Source of the DNA: Meghimatium bilineatum
Lineage: Eukaryota; Mollusca; Gastropoda; Stylommatophora; Philomycidae
Assembly: GCA_034231615.1 (NCBI GenBank)
Contig: CM067315.1
Location: 29,242,133-29,306,132 of the forward strand
Direction: 5' to 3'
DNA: 64,000 bases
Under the pieces are notes generated by a model. That model was not told where the DNA came from and searched no databases. It was given only the letters and a program-made list of their open reading frames with translations. The position numbers and the translations under genes were made by a program. Below are positions 23,856 to 35,599 of the stretch, piece by piece; position 1 is the first letter of the stretch; every line of letters begins with the position of its first letter.

Positions 23856-23926
23856 ATCATTTCACTCCAGGTGAACCCTTTTGTGCTCAGTCCTCCCTAT
23901 CAGATGATGAAGTGTATGAATATTGA
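23856..23926 (+). CDS. Candidate terminal exon, acidic C-terminus
   Basis: Acceptor ttgttaacag is followed by a phase-1 continuation encoding HFTPGEPFCAQSSLSDDEVY, then EY and TGA. A joined Asp is created from the preceding donor. The SDDEVYEY end resembles the acidic, tyrosine-bearing tails of many eukaryotic proteins but is not diagnostic. Confidence 0.35.
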
Positions 23927-24329
23927 TGGCTCTAGTGTCTAGCTGGTGACCAAGCTTCTCATTTTGTCACACCGGTGTCCAGTTATAGTAGTTCCACATA
24001 TAATACAGCATTCCTCAATTCTTGTTAAACTCATAAGAATATGGTATTGTCAAATACTATTATAACAACTTGTTCCAGACCAACAAAATATATATGTAAT
24101 ATAATAAATGTGCTTTATACAGTAGTTAGAATAAAAATAATTGATCATTTTAAAGTGTTGTTGAATAGGGAAATTTGATAGAATAGGAATAAAAATAATT
24201 GATTTTGAAGTGTTGTTAAATAGGGAAATTTGATAGAACAGGATGCTCTGTAGAAGGATTCCACGGTATATTCTGCTCGTGTGGCACAGAGGCCCAGATT
24301 TCAGTCTTGGGAGAGAATAGGACCACTTG

Positions 24330-24535
24330 CTTTTCATGTGTCATAAAAGATGAATAAAGAGGTTGTGTGATAGACTGACAGCACAAACATACGGAACAAA
24401 GAAACCTAGGAAATGAATTGGACACACTCTAAGGGAGGCAGCAAAACTATTACATGACAGGAAGTGACATGGAACCAACCCACAGGGAAGACATAGATAA
24501 AACGTGAAGAAGAGAGTCATTGAAAGTTCTCACAT
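24330..24535 (+). mobile_element. LINE C-terminal remnant
   Basis: The plus strand encodes a broken IGHTLREAAKLLHDRK...GTNPQGRHR. This matches WIGHTLRK...ALTWNPQGKRKRGRP of LINE C-termini. Confidence 0.5.
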
Positions 24536-25284
24536 ATTGACATCACATGAATGAGTTAATTAATCCGTAAGGGTACAACATTGGATGCTTATCGAATATC
24601 AAAACTAACTTGACATGCACATCATAAGAGGTGACTAAGGAGATATTAGGGGCGAAGACTTCCATCCACTAAAGGGTCATGAGGTAATCCAGAAGTCATA
24701 GAGCCAAGTAATAAAAAGATATGTACTTTAACAAGCTAAACATTTTATGAAATACATTTTATAAATTATTAAAAATATAAATTTTTAATTTTTGTCTATA
24801 TACAGGGATTCAAAAAAAAAAGGTTACTGTCAGAAATGTTAGTACAGTGATTTATGGGGCTCGCCTCAGATACACAACTTGGTCAAATTAGCTTATGATT
24901 CAAAATCTTATCATCCACATTGTATTGTGGTTGTTGAGTGTATTAGTGTAGCCTTAGAGTTCAGCTATAGTTGAGAAGCTCCTGCCCTTCATCAGTTCAT
25001 CAAAATTTGAGTTAATGTGGACTGTGTGTTGAAAATATTGATGTGAACTTGACAAGATGTGTTTTGAAGATAATCATTATGTCATTTTACTGCCACATGT
25101 CCAGACTTGACACACTCATTAAATATATATACACACTGATATATCCGATGATTAAAATAATATGTTTATTTTATGAAGTTTTTTTTTGTCTGTGCATATT
25201 AAATAAAAGTATAGCATTAACATAATTGTTTGTGAATTTGTGAAGGATTAATTTGAATGATTGACAAAGCATTTCATTATAGAA

Positions 25285-25515
25285 GATCTATATGTACAAT
25301 TCTCAGACATCAACAGAATACATCACCAATCTCTTGAATGGATACCTACAGGCAAAAGAGCTAGGGGTAGACCAAAAGAGAAACTCAGAAAAACAGTACT
25401 TAGAGAAAGTAAAAACAACCAATATTCAAGAACTGCACAGAATAGCTTTGAACAGACAGAATTGGAGAGATCTGACCTCTGCGCTAACTTCATTGCTAAA
25501 GGAAAATGAACGAAT
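25285..25515 (+). mobile_element. LINE C-terminus, one frameshift
   Basis: Plus frames give SLEWIPTGKRARGRPKEKLR, then (shifted) TTNIQELHRIALNRQNWRDL and TSALTSLLKENE. It is recent enough that only one frameshift separates the two halves. Confidence 0.65.
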
Positions 25516-25559
25516 GAATATGTACAATATCACCCAAAAGACAAGACTTTAGTTCCAGG

Positions 25560-26145
25560 TGCAAAGATTAGGTCCACTGTTTTCTTTCCTGAGAGGTAGT
25601 AGGTGATTAAACAAAGTTGGGGAATATGCTGATAACCTAACACCTATGCGGAAAAACAACATCATTGTCACTGTATGTCTTGTTACTTTTGTCTTCTATA
25701 AAATGATCTCCATGGATGATATGTCTTCTATAAAATGATCTCCATGGATGATAAAGAGATGCACACCAGACGGTATTGCACCTTTGTTTTTTTGTGGCAA
25801 ACTAGGAGATGGGGAATTCTAGATGTACCATCACTTCAGGTGGTTCTGACAGAATAATGAGAAGATAGTTGGCCCAGAAGTGTATATTGCTCTTCTAGCA
25901 GGTCATAACGATCCTAGGATACTGCCGCACTAAAATGCCCTCCATTGATGACTAAACATGCATTAATTAAAGCGCCCTCACTACCCCAAATACAACCATG
26001 CTTGAGACAACAAACATACGAGTTCAAGTGTTGCCTCAGTTACTCAGCTGAGATGGGTCCTATAATTTTGTCCAAAATATTATGTGCTGTCATGAGCTTT
26101 TACCTCACAGCTAAAAGGATTATTTAATTAAAGTCATACGGTATG
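25560..26145. mobile_element. Unclassified interspersed repeat, about 590 bp, copy 1
   Basis: It is collinear with 32590-33120. Shared blocks include TTTTCTTTCC, TCACTGTATGTCTTG, CCATGGATGATA, GCACCTTTGT and GAGATGGGTCCTATAATTTTG, ending GCTAAAAGGATTATTTAATTA. No coding potential or tRNA promoter was recognised. Confidence 0.55.
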
Positions 26146-26154
26146 TATTTATTC

Positions 26155-26425
26155 TGCGTTTGTTCTCGAACTCTTGCAGATTATTAGGATGTGGTCCAGA
26201 GAGCAGAATTTATTGTGTTATGGTTTATAGCTTAGCTGCGATATCTGCACCTTTTGATCTCACATCTGACTTCTGCATGGCTTCTAGGACACTTTGACCC
26301 TATGTGGAATAGGACAGCCAATTTCACCCCATAATCTCAGTAGTAATTTCCTACAATATGCATGGAAGGTGCATGTTACCATCATTTGTTCTCCTATTGG
26401 GTCGCAACAACACATGGGCGATCAT
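26155..26425 (-). mobile_element. Main SINE-like family copy
   Basis: The landmarks TTCTGCGTTTGTTCTCGAAC, GATGTGGTCCAGAG and GCATGGAAGGTGCATGTTAC appear in order on the plus strand. About 15% diverged by eye. Confidence 0.65.
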
Positions 26426-26599
26426 ATATACAATGTCAAATACATTTTAATTTATGGTCCTTATACCAGAGAGAGAATGTCATACCCAACCAAGAAAGAA
26501 CATCCAATACAGAAACAGAAATCATACAAAGATGATAGCTATATGTCATTATAAAGAATTGGTTCGGACTGACAAAATATTTGTCATAACAGAATTTCA

Positions 26600-26880
26600 G
26601 TAACCATCCATTCATAAACCATCAGGGTCTTTGTGGTACTACATTGGATGCATCAACAGTCCCCAAGCGATTTCTGTCCTCAGCGATGCAGATAAGTGTG
26701 GAAAAATCTTGACCTGTCCAGTCTTTGATATTGTCTACCCATGATTTTCTTTGGCCTTTTTTTTTATATGATTTTGTTCTCAGCTTCCACTACTCTACCC
26801 TACATGATCGTTTTTGACAGAATCATGTCAGCATACATGTCTAAACCATATTTTTGTCATTTTTCACTATAAACAATTAC
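26600..26880 (-). mobile_element. LINE C-terminal fragment, same lineage as 22278-22735
   Basis: It shares CATCAGGGTCTTTGTGGTAC, CACATTGGATGCATCAAC-type sequence, CGATTTCTGTCCTCAGCGAT and TTTTTGACAGAATCATGTC with the 22.3 kb copy. Several stops disrupt the frame. Confidence 0.6.
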
Positions 26881-27034
26881 ATTAATTGAGATATATTATT
26901 TTTTAGAATAAAAATAATCAAGTACCGGTATATTGAAAATGATTGTTAGAGAAATTTGTTAAAACTGTATATTCTCTGAGAGGGGAACTCTACTGTAATT
27001 ATTGATTATGAGCCAATATCACTGCCCTCTGGGT

Positions 27035-27775
27035 AACCTTATAAGAGATCAATCTTCCTATAAGAGATCAATCTTCCTATAAGAGATCAATCTTCCTATA
27101 AATCTTCCTATAAATCTTCCTATAAGAAATCAATCTTCCTATAAGAGATCAATCTTCCTATAAGAGATAAATCTTCCTATAAGAGATCAATCTTCCTATA
27201 AATCTTCCTATAAGAGATCAATCTTCCTATAAGAGATCAATCTTCCTATAAATCTTCCTATAAGAGATCAATCTTCCTATAAATCTTCCTATAAGAGATC
27301 AATCTTCCTATAAATCTTCCTATAAGAAATCAATCTACCTATAAGAGATCAATCTTCCTATAAGAGATCAATCTTCCTATAAGAGATAAATCTTCCTATA
27401 AGAGATCAATCTTCCTATAAGAGATCAATCTTCCTATAAATCTTCCTATAAGAGATCAATCTTCCTATAAATCTTCCTATAAGAGATTAATCTTCCTATA
27501 AATCTTCCTATAAGAAATCAATCTACCTATAAGAGATCAATCTTCCTATAAGAGATCAATCTTCCTATAAGAGATAAATCTTCCTATAAGAGATCAATCT
27601 TCCTATAAATCTTCCTATAAGAGATCAATCTTCCTATAAATCTTCCTATAAGAAATCAATCTACCTATAAGAGATCAATCTTCCTATAAGAAATCAATCT
27701 ACCTATAAGAGATCAATCTTCCTATAAATCTTCCTATAAGAGATCAATCTTCCTATAAGAGATCGATCTTCCTAA
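27035..27775 (+). repeat. Composite 19/11-bp array
   Basis: A 19-bp unit, AATCTTCCTATAAGAGATC, is mixed with an 11-bp truncated unit, AATCTTCCTAT. Larger blocks recur, marked by rare variants such as AATCTACC and AGATAAATC, so the array has a higher-order repeat of roughly 150-170 bp. Confidence 0.9.
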
Positions 27776-27904
27776 GCAAATATGCAAAGTGTATGCATAC
27801 TGGTAAAGTTATGGTTCCCGTAGCTTGCAGGTTACAAATATTCCCCATTCTGCCCATTCCTATCATATTGTACTGAATACCATATTCTCCCAATCATATT
27901 GGGA

Positions 27905-28432
27905 AAACAGTTGAGCAGAAATCATACACAAAGATTATATTTACACAGAAATCATACAAAAAGATTATAGTTGTACAGAAATCATACGAACAGAAATCAT
28001 ACAAAAGATGATAGTTGCACAGAAACCATACACAAAGATTATAGTTGAACAGAAATCATACAAAAATATTTTAGTTGCACAGAAATCATACAAAAAGATT
28101 ATAGTTGCACAGAAATCTTACACAAAGATTATAGTTGCACAGAAATCATACACAAAGATTATAGTTGCACAGAAATCATACAAAAAGATTATAGTTGCAC
28201 AGAAATCATACAAAAATATTATAGTTGCACAGAAATCATACAAAAAGATTATAGTTGCACAGAAATCATACAAAAAGATTATAGTTGCACAGAAATCATA
28301 CAAGATTATAGTTGCACAGAAATCATACAAAAGATGATAGTTGCACAGAAATCATACACAAAGATTATAGTTGCACATAAATCATACACAAAGATTATAG
28401 TTGCACAGAAATCATACAAAAAATGATTATAG
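27905..28432 (+). repeat. 30-bp minisatellite, about 17 copies
   Basis: The unit starts TAGTTGCACAGAAATCATAC and ends AAAAAGATTA. A single related stretch, ACAGAAATCATACAAAGATG, occurs at 26514-26535, a possible seed. The 30-bp period keeps frames open (IIVAQKSYKK units), which is not evidence of a gene. Confidence 0.9.
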
Positions 28433-28439
28433 TTATGGT

Positions 28440-29159
28440 CACTTCTTTATTTCTGCAACTGAATAATAGATGGAGTTTACAGACTGGAAGATCAATTGTA
28501 ATGAAACAATTCATTGTCAAAAGATGACGTGTCGACTCATACAGGTGATCATGTTTTAACTTTTAGTTGTTTGTGCCATTTATGAAACCAGTTATTGAAA
28601 TGTTTCTATGCCATGATGTTGAACTATCCACTATTTTATCTCTGTGGCTTCAAGATCTAGCAAATTTGCTATTGTTAAAATGATGTGTGTTTTCATTCCT
28701 TCATAAAATGCTCACAAAATGTGCAATTCGACTTTCTGACATACAGACCAGATGCACACCAGAGGTAAATGCAAATATAAAAATGCAAATTTAAAACGGA
28801 TTTGCTGATAAATGCAAATTAAACGAGAGAATGCATAAGAAAATCCTTTTTAAACTTGCACGTATCAGCAGATCCCGGAAGGACTCTAAACTAAATGAAC
28901 ACTTTCACAATGAGGATACGAGAGTGGAAGGAGGCAGAATATGGAATAGCCCACAGCGTGAGCACAGCCCTCAGCGATAAACTTACGGGGTGGTTAAGGA
29001 GTAGGTACTTTGTATTCTGGATGCTAACCGCTGAACATAGACTTGTCCGTTTAGAGGGGTATTAAAGTATATGTGGAAACATTCTGCTCGCTCTGATAAA
29101 TTGCATCATTACTCAAAAAATATGTCTGCCGCTGTAACAATGAAACATGAAGATCTCCA
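28440..29159. other. Unique intergenic spacer between two minisatellites
   Basis: No exon, SINE or LINE signature was recognised. The 28780-29060 part is less AT-rich and mildly CpG-containing. Confidence 0.45.
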
Positions 29160-30376
29160 TCTTTCAAGACATAACACAATACTGGCTACCCATGTAACTA
29201 TTGAACTTCAAGACATTGCACATTACTGGCCACCCATGTAACTATTGAACTTCAAGACATAGCATGTTACTGGCCACCCATGTAACTATTGAACTTCAAG
29301 ACATAGTATGTTACTGGCCACCCATGTAACTATTGAACTTCAAGACATTGCACATTACTGGCCACCCATGTAACTATTGAACTTCAAGACATAGTATGTT
29401 ACTGGCCACCCATGTAACTATTGAACTTCAAGACATAGTATGTTACTGGCCACCCATGTAACTATTGAACTTCAAGACATAACATGTTACTGGCCACCCA
29501 TGTAACTATTGAACTTCAAGACATAGCATGTTACTGGCCACCCATGTAACTATTGAACTTCAAGACATAACACAATACTGGCCACCCATGTAACTATTGA
29601 ACTTCAAGACATTGCACATTACTGGCCACCCATGTAACTATTGAACTTCAAGACATTGCACATTACTGGCCACCCATGTAACTATTGAACTTCAAGACAT
29701 AGCATGTTACTGGCCACCCATGTAACTATTGAACTTCAAGACATAGCATGTTACTGGCCACCCATGTAACTATTGAACTTCAAGACAACACATTACTGGC
29801 CACCAATGTAACTATTGAACTTCAAGACATTGCACATTACTGGCCACCCATGTAACTATTGAACTTCAAGACATAGCATGTTACTGGCCACCCATGTAAC
29901 TATTGAACTTCAAGACAACACATTACTGGCCACCCATGTAACTATTGAACTTCAAGACATAGCATGTTACTGGCCACCCATGTAACTATTGAACTTCAAG
30001 ACATTGCACATTACTGGCCACCCATGTAACTATTGAACTTCAAGACATTGCACATTACTGGCCACCCATGTAACTATTGAACTTCAAGACATTGCACATT
30101 ACTGGCCACCCATGTAACTATTGAACTTCAAGACATAGCATGTTACTGGCCACCAATGTAACTATTGAACTTCAAGACAGTATGTTACTGGCCACCCATG
30201 TAACTATTGAACTTCAAGACATAGCATGTTACTGGCCACCCATGTAACTATTGAACTTCAAGACATAGCATGTTACTGGCCACCCATGTAACTATTGAAC
30301 TTCAAGACTATGTTACTGGCCACCCGTGTAACTATTGAACTTCAAGACATAGCATGTTACTGGCCACTCATGTAAC
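29160..30376 (+). repeat. 44-bp minisatellite, about 27 copies, two alternating unit types
   Basis: Every unit has TACTGGCCACCCATGTAACT then ATTGAACTTCAAGACA. The remaining 8 bp is TTGCACAT, TAGCATGT or TAACACAA, with short forms ACACAT. Type order is patchy, with type runs of 1 to 3. Confidence 0.92.
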
Positions 30377-30689
30377 CCATATGAATCAAACTGGACAATA
30401 TACTTCATGAATACATCCATGCATTATAATGACATCCCCATGTAAAATCAGAAAATAATTCATTTATCAGCTAACACACATAATTTTTTATTACTAACAC
30501 AGAATCATTGAAAGAGTTGAATTTAATTTTGAAGAGCTAGTAATACGTCCAATCATACTCGTCAGTACAATGTGGATGGTTAGTGTTCATACCACCTAGT
30601 TCGATAAATTGGGTCTGCGGCAAACTCACTCTCAACTCTGCTACATCACCAACTATTGAAAGAGGAAAGAGTTACACCCCTCTTTTTCT

Positions 30690-30960
30690 TCTGCATTTGT
30701 TCTCAAACTGCTGCAGATTGGCAGTTTGTAATCCGGAGAACAAAATACATTGTGTCATGGTTTACAGCTTGGCTGATATCTGCACCTTTCAGCCTGACAT
30801 ATGTAACTTCAGTATGGCTTCTGAGTCACTTGACCCTCTATGGGATGGGACAATCAATTCTACTTTAGTCACCTTAGTCGTCCTTTAATGACATGCACGG
30901 CATGTAACTATTTTTTTGCTGTTTTTGTTTTTCCCAGACTCCACCAACACACAGGCAGTT
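30690..30960 (-). mobile_element. Main SINE-like family copy
   Basis: It carries TTCTGCATTTGTTCTCAAAC, GGAGAACAAAATACATTGTG and GACATGCACGGCATGTAAC. Just upstream, at 30550-30620, is an AGTACAATGTGGATGG...GTTCATACCAC segment that recurs at 54375-54425 and may be a short tRNA-like repeat. Confidence 0.6.
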
Positions 30961-31194
30961 AAACCCTCTCAATGGGTATGTCCATGTTCTGCAGTGAGTA
31001 TCCTGAAAAGCAACAAGAAGTGTCTGTAAACCAGGGAACTACAGGAACCATCTGTACACATTTGATTATCATGTTCTATGAGTCTTAGCACCTATAGCCT
31101 TACTCAGAGTGAATAACATCTTTTGTGTCCAAAAAGACAAATAATATCACAGTTGAGTTACCATGACACAAGACATTCCATTTTTTGGCCTCAT

Positions 31195-32345
31195 TTTCAG
31201 AAGACTGATGTATCTGGCCATTGTGCAAATAAAACAGCGACACAGCTCATTTCCATTCTCTGGACTGCATGCTGCTAGAACTATAATAAGAACATTGTCC
31301 TGCTACAAGAGAGATCAAGTGGGAGTTTGAGAATTTCCAGATACAAGAGAGATCAAGCGGGAGTTTGAGAATGTCCAGCTACAAGAGAGATCAAGCGGGA
31401 GTTTGAGAATTTCCTGCTACAAGAGAGATCAAGTGGGAGTTTGAGAATTTCCAGCTACAAGAGAGATCAAGCGGGAGTTTGAGAATGTCCAGCTACAAGA
31501 GAGATCAAGCGGGAGTTTGAGAATGTCCAGCTACAAGAGAGATCAAGTGGGAGTTTGAGAATGTCCAGCTACAAGAGAGATCAAGCGGGAGTTTGAGAAT
31601 GTCCAGCTACAAGAGAGATCAAGTGGGAGTTTGAGAATGTCCAGCTACAAGAGAGATCAAGCGGGAGTTTGAGAATGTCCAGTTACAAGAGAGATCAAGC
31701 GGGAGTTTGAGAATGTCCAGCTACAAGAGAGATCAAGCGGGAGTTTGAGAATGTCCAGCTACAAGAGAGATCAAGCGGGAGTTTGAGAATGTCCAGTTAC
31801 AAGAGAGATCAAGTGGGAGTTTGAGAATGTCCAGCTACAAGAGAGATCAAGCGGGAGTTTGAGAATGTCCAGTTACAAGAGAGATCAAGCGGGAGTTTGA
31901 GAATGTCCAGCTACAAGAGAGATCAAGCGGGAGTTTGAGAATGTCCAGCTACAAGAGAGATCAAGCGGGAGTTTGAGAATGTCCAGCTACAAGAGAGATC
32001 AAGCGGGAGTTTGAGAATGTCCAGCTACAAGAGAGATCAAGCGGGAGTTTGAGAATGTCCAGTTACAAGAGAGATCAAGCGGGAGTTTGAGAATGTCCAG
32101 CTACAAGAGAGATCAAGCGGGAGTTTGAGAATGTCCAGCTACAAGAGAGATCAAGCGGGAGTTTGAGAATGTCCAGCTACAAGAGAGATCAAGCGGGAGT
32201 TTGAGAATGTCCAGCTACAAGAGAGATCAAGCGGGAGTTTGAGAATGTCCAGTTACAAGAGAGATCAAGCGGGAGTTTGAGAATGTCCAGCTACAAGAGA
32301 GATCAAGCGGGAGTTTGAGAATAAACACTGAAGAAGCAGAAATAA
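31195..32345 (+). mobile_element. Long-tailed SINE copy expanded internally into a 38-bp minisatellite
   Basis: The SINE head (31195-31301) reads CTCTGGACTGCATGCTGC as in other copies. The normal continuation CTACAAGAGAGATC...GAGAAT is repeated about 27 times, and the SINE tail AAACACTGAAGAAGCAG resumes after 32318. The repeat unit is exactly the SINE segment plus GTCCAG. Confidence 0.85.
31302..32318 (+). repeat. 38-bp minisatellite, about 27 copies
   Basis: The unit starts CTACAAGAGAGATCAAGCGG and ends GAGTTTGAGAATGTCCAG. Units differ mainly at AAGYGGG and CAGYTAC, in runs that suggest stepwise local duplication. Confidence 0.9.
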
Positions 32346-32449
32346 TTGATGAAGAGTTTATTATTTCTGTCATTTTACAGAGAACTCACAAGTTGACAGC
32401 TTGATCAATCACTATGCAACAGCCAGCCTCTAGCAGAGTTGACAGCTAG

Positions 32450-33120
32450 ATCAATCACTATGCAACAGCCAGCCTCGAGCAGATGATGTGTATGTACAGT
32501 AAGACTCTTGTGGAAGTCCTACAGACTATCATCTGTACAATTATTTTGTGAACCCCTCTGAGTCTCCCATGTAGCAACCTCATCTCTGAGGGGGCCTGGA
32601 CGTCTAGTTCAGTGTGTGAAGAATAGGGCCACCGTCTTCTTTCCAGGGATATTCTAGGAACTGCTACGGAAATTTTGAGATAAACTGACAACCTGTGAAA
32701 AATTCATTATCACTGCATGTCTTGTCTGAATTTCTTACTTTTGTCTTTTGATGGTTCACATGGATGATGGATAGATCATTGCACTTTTATAAATTTTTGG
32801 GAGACTCCTAGGTGGTGGAAAATGTTGGGCATGCTATCACTGCAGATGGGTCAACATATCTGACAGATGTATATGCTGCACCATAGTAGGACGCGATTAT
32901 CCTGTGACACTAGTGCACTGGGAATGCCTCTATTTTGTGATTAAGCATGCATCCATAAATTCCCTCCCCTCCCCCTTAACACAATCATGCCTTTGAGACA
33001 GCAATCCTAACACATTTAAGCTTCACTTCAATCATTCAAATGAGGAGATCCTATGCTTTTGTCAGAAAAGCTATGGACTATTAAGAGCTAACTGCTCCAA
33101 ACTAAAGGGATTACTTCATT
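32450..33120. mobile_element. Unclassified interspersed repeat, copy 2
   Basis: It aligns in order with 25560-26145, with about 75% identity by eye and a longer left part (32450-32590). It ends ACTAAAGGGATTACTTCATTA. Confidence 0.55.
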
Positions 33121-33369
33121 ATCATCCTCATCCCATCTGAATTTCAAGCTTATCAATACACTAAAAGTTGCAGTCTTCTTTGTATGAAATGCAGCACTCA
33201 CACCTCTCCTAGATTTTTGCAAAAAACAAAAAGGATACCAGAGCCTTATTGATTGTAATTCCTGAACAAACAGGAAGAACAAAAAGGAATAAACTAATAG
33301 ATGAAGGCACTCTTAATATTTTTTTGCATGTTACATCTGGTAGCTTCCAAATACCTCGATCTCTTTTAC

Positions 33370-34690
33370 ATGACTTCTGTGTTCTTTCTCAAACTGCAGA
33401 TTACCAAGATGTACTCCATAGAATGGAATGTGTTGTGTCATGGTTTACATGATTGCTGCGATATCTGTGCCTTTTAGCCTGACACATCCAACTTCAGCAT
33501 GGTTCTTGGTCACTTTGACCCATTATGGGATAAGACAGCCAACTCCACCCCATAATTCCCTTAATTGCCTCTTACATCATACATGGAAGGTAAACAGTGT
33601 TGTCCTTATTTATCCTCTCTCAGGCCCCGGCAACACACTGCATCAATATGACTTACTTCTATTTTCTCCCGGAACATGCTTGTGAAACAAACTTCTCATT
33701 CAGCCTCACATGTATCTTGTCCTTTGTGACTCCTTCAATTGCAGTACGAATGCATTATCAACAGTTATGGTATTCATGAGATGTCTGAATAACATGACAA
33801 ACTTGTCAAGCCAGTTGTTTTTTTTTTACTGGTCACTTCTCGGAATGAAATGCGATGACGAAACTTTCTCAGAATATTGGTTAGGGGTGGTCCATAAATT
33901 ACATCTACAATTTTTTACCTCCTTCTTCCCTGTCGACAATTTTTAAGAATTCAGGAATCCATCCCTGCTTTTATATGTTCAACGATTATAAAACCCATCC
34001 CACACCCTCCCAAACAAAAATTATTATACTTTGTGTAAACAGACTACATGTAAAAACTACATGATTCGTTTCACATTTTTAGAAAACTGTTTCAAATTCA
34101 AATAATTTATGTTTTTAAAATGTAGTTGATATCAACTTTTCAACTTCTGTTTTTGACAACCCCTCCTACCTCTATCAACAACTGGCATACTTTTTCAGAC
34201 ACCCCACCTTCATTGATAAAGTCATTGATAGCAGCCCCATTTCAGTGACTCACAGTAACATACAATAAATAACCATTCAATTTTTTTAAATTTCATTTGT
34301 ATCAGCTCTGGCTTGTTCCATTCACACTTGTTTTTGCTTGGAAAAACTGAAACAAAATAAATTGGGGACATTAATTATATAATGCTATATTTGAGAAATA
34401 GGAAAACACAAGCACATAGTATTATTTTATTTTTTTCTGTGTTGTTTTCTTATATTTCTGCAGATTAGCAGGTTGCAGTCTTGAGAGCGGAATGTGCTGT
34501 GTCATGGTTTACAGCTTGGCTGTGATACCTGCACCTTTCAGAGAGCAACTTCAGCATGGCTTCTGGGTCATTTTGATCCTATACAGGATGGGTCAGCCAA
34601 CTTCAACTCAAAACTTCCTGTCGCCTCTTATGACAAGCATGGAAAATAAACAGTGTTGCTATTCTTTGCTCCCTTTTCAGGCCCGGCACA
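33370..34690 (-). mobile_element. Two main-SINE copies flanking a MITE-like segment
   Basis: SINE copies lie at 33370-33640 and 34435-34690. Between them, at 33886-34300, sits a segment opening TTAGGGGTGGTCCATAAATT and closing with a roughly inverted ATACAATAAATAACCATT. That opening resembles a widespread invertebrate repeat with a GGTCCATAAATTACGT terminus. The SINE calls are firm; the middle element is tentative. Confidence 0.5.
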
Positions 34691-34739
34691 AGCAGTGATA
34701 ACATAGGGTACGGAAGTTTCAGGAATCATTTTTTTCTTC

Positions 34740-35035
34740 TGCATGCAGGATTATTTTGGTCTTGCTAGATCTTCAGGACAGTTGACAGGACGAAGCTCCC
34801 AGTCTTCACTAGGTCATAGTGGCTGCCCCAAAGTTTTTAACCTCAGTTCGGTCCTGTGTGGTCATATTTTCCTTGAAGTTCTCTGAAATCTGGCCAGTCT
34901 TGTGGTACGTGTTCAGGTGTCTGTATTTCTGCTCCACATAGACATTCGTTTGCCTGGGCCACCTTGATATGGTACAGGCGGACAGTTCTAAGTTAAAAGA
35001 TAATGATCTATTGTTGCCTATGCTGTTAGTGTATC
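34740..35035 (-). mobile_element. LINE RNase H-type C-terminal tail
   Basis: The minus strand reads CLCGAEIQTPEHV, then DFRELQGKYDH and KLWGSHYDLVKT. It matches the CxCG...EH...KLWGS..DL pattern. Confidence 0.55.
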
Positions 35036-35054
35036 CTTTTTATTTTTATATATA

Positions 35055-35270
35055 TAATAATAATAAACCCATAACCCATCAGGGAAGTAGGGTGTCACAA
35101 TGGGCCCTTTGGTGAAGAAAGATCTCCATGCATCTATTCTCTACCATCCAGATGAGTTTGGAAACTTTACACCCTGTCCATTCTTTAATATTATCCAACC
35201 ATGTCTTTTATGACCACCTCGTCTTTTTACACCCTCCACTGTACCTTTGGTCTGTATTTTTTTAAAGGGG
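35055..35270 (-). mobile_element. LINE C-terminal fragment, same lineage
   Basis: It starts with AATAATAAACCCATAACCCA, equivalent to the 3' tail of the 22.3 kb copy, and keeps CCCTGTCCATTCTTTAATAT. It is heavily diverged. Confidence 0.5.
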
Positions 35271-35319
35271 ATCTCTAAAAGACCACATCCGACCAGATAT
35301 GTTGATGTCCGGTTCTTTG

Positions 35320-35485
35320 ATAGAAATGGTACTGAGTTTGAATCCCACTACAGGCAATTATCCATCTAGACCGTTCAGAAAGCAATGACAAACTACTGAA
35401 TGCAAATACTGCTAAGAAAATCACTACAGCCAAAAAATGCTAGGTTGATGGTTACATTCTGACTGAGATATTCTACCAATTTTCA
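35320..35485 (+). mobile_element. tRNA-derived SINE with RTE-like tail, third copy
   Basis: It has GAGTTTGAATCCCACTACAG, then GAAAGCAATGACAAACTAC and AAGAAAATCACTACAGCC. It directly follows the LINE fragment at 35055-35270. Confidence 0.55.
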
Positions 35486-35599
35486 AAATCACTAAATGCC
35501 CACAGCAAAACAAGAAAAATGGACGTTCAAATCAAAAGGTATTTAATACGAGTGAAACAGGACACTTGACTCTTAGAATATAACAATGCCTATGTCTTT

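Noticed and set aside
27035-27775. CRISPR-like array of short regular repeats
   Set aside because: Repeats are contiguous with no unique spacers, units vary in length, and the window is eukaryotic.
28008-28337. 109-codon frame with repeated IIVAQKSYKK
   Set aside because: Product of the 30-bp tandem array; the opposite strand is equally open.
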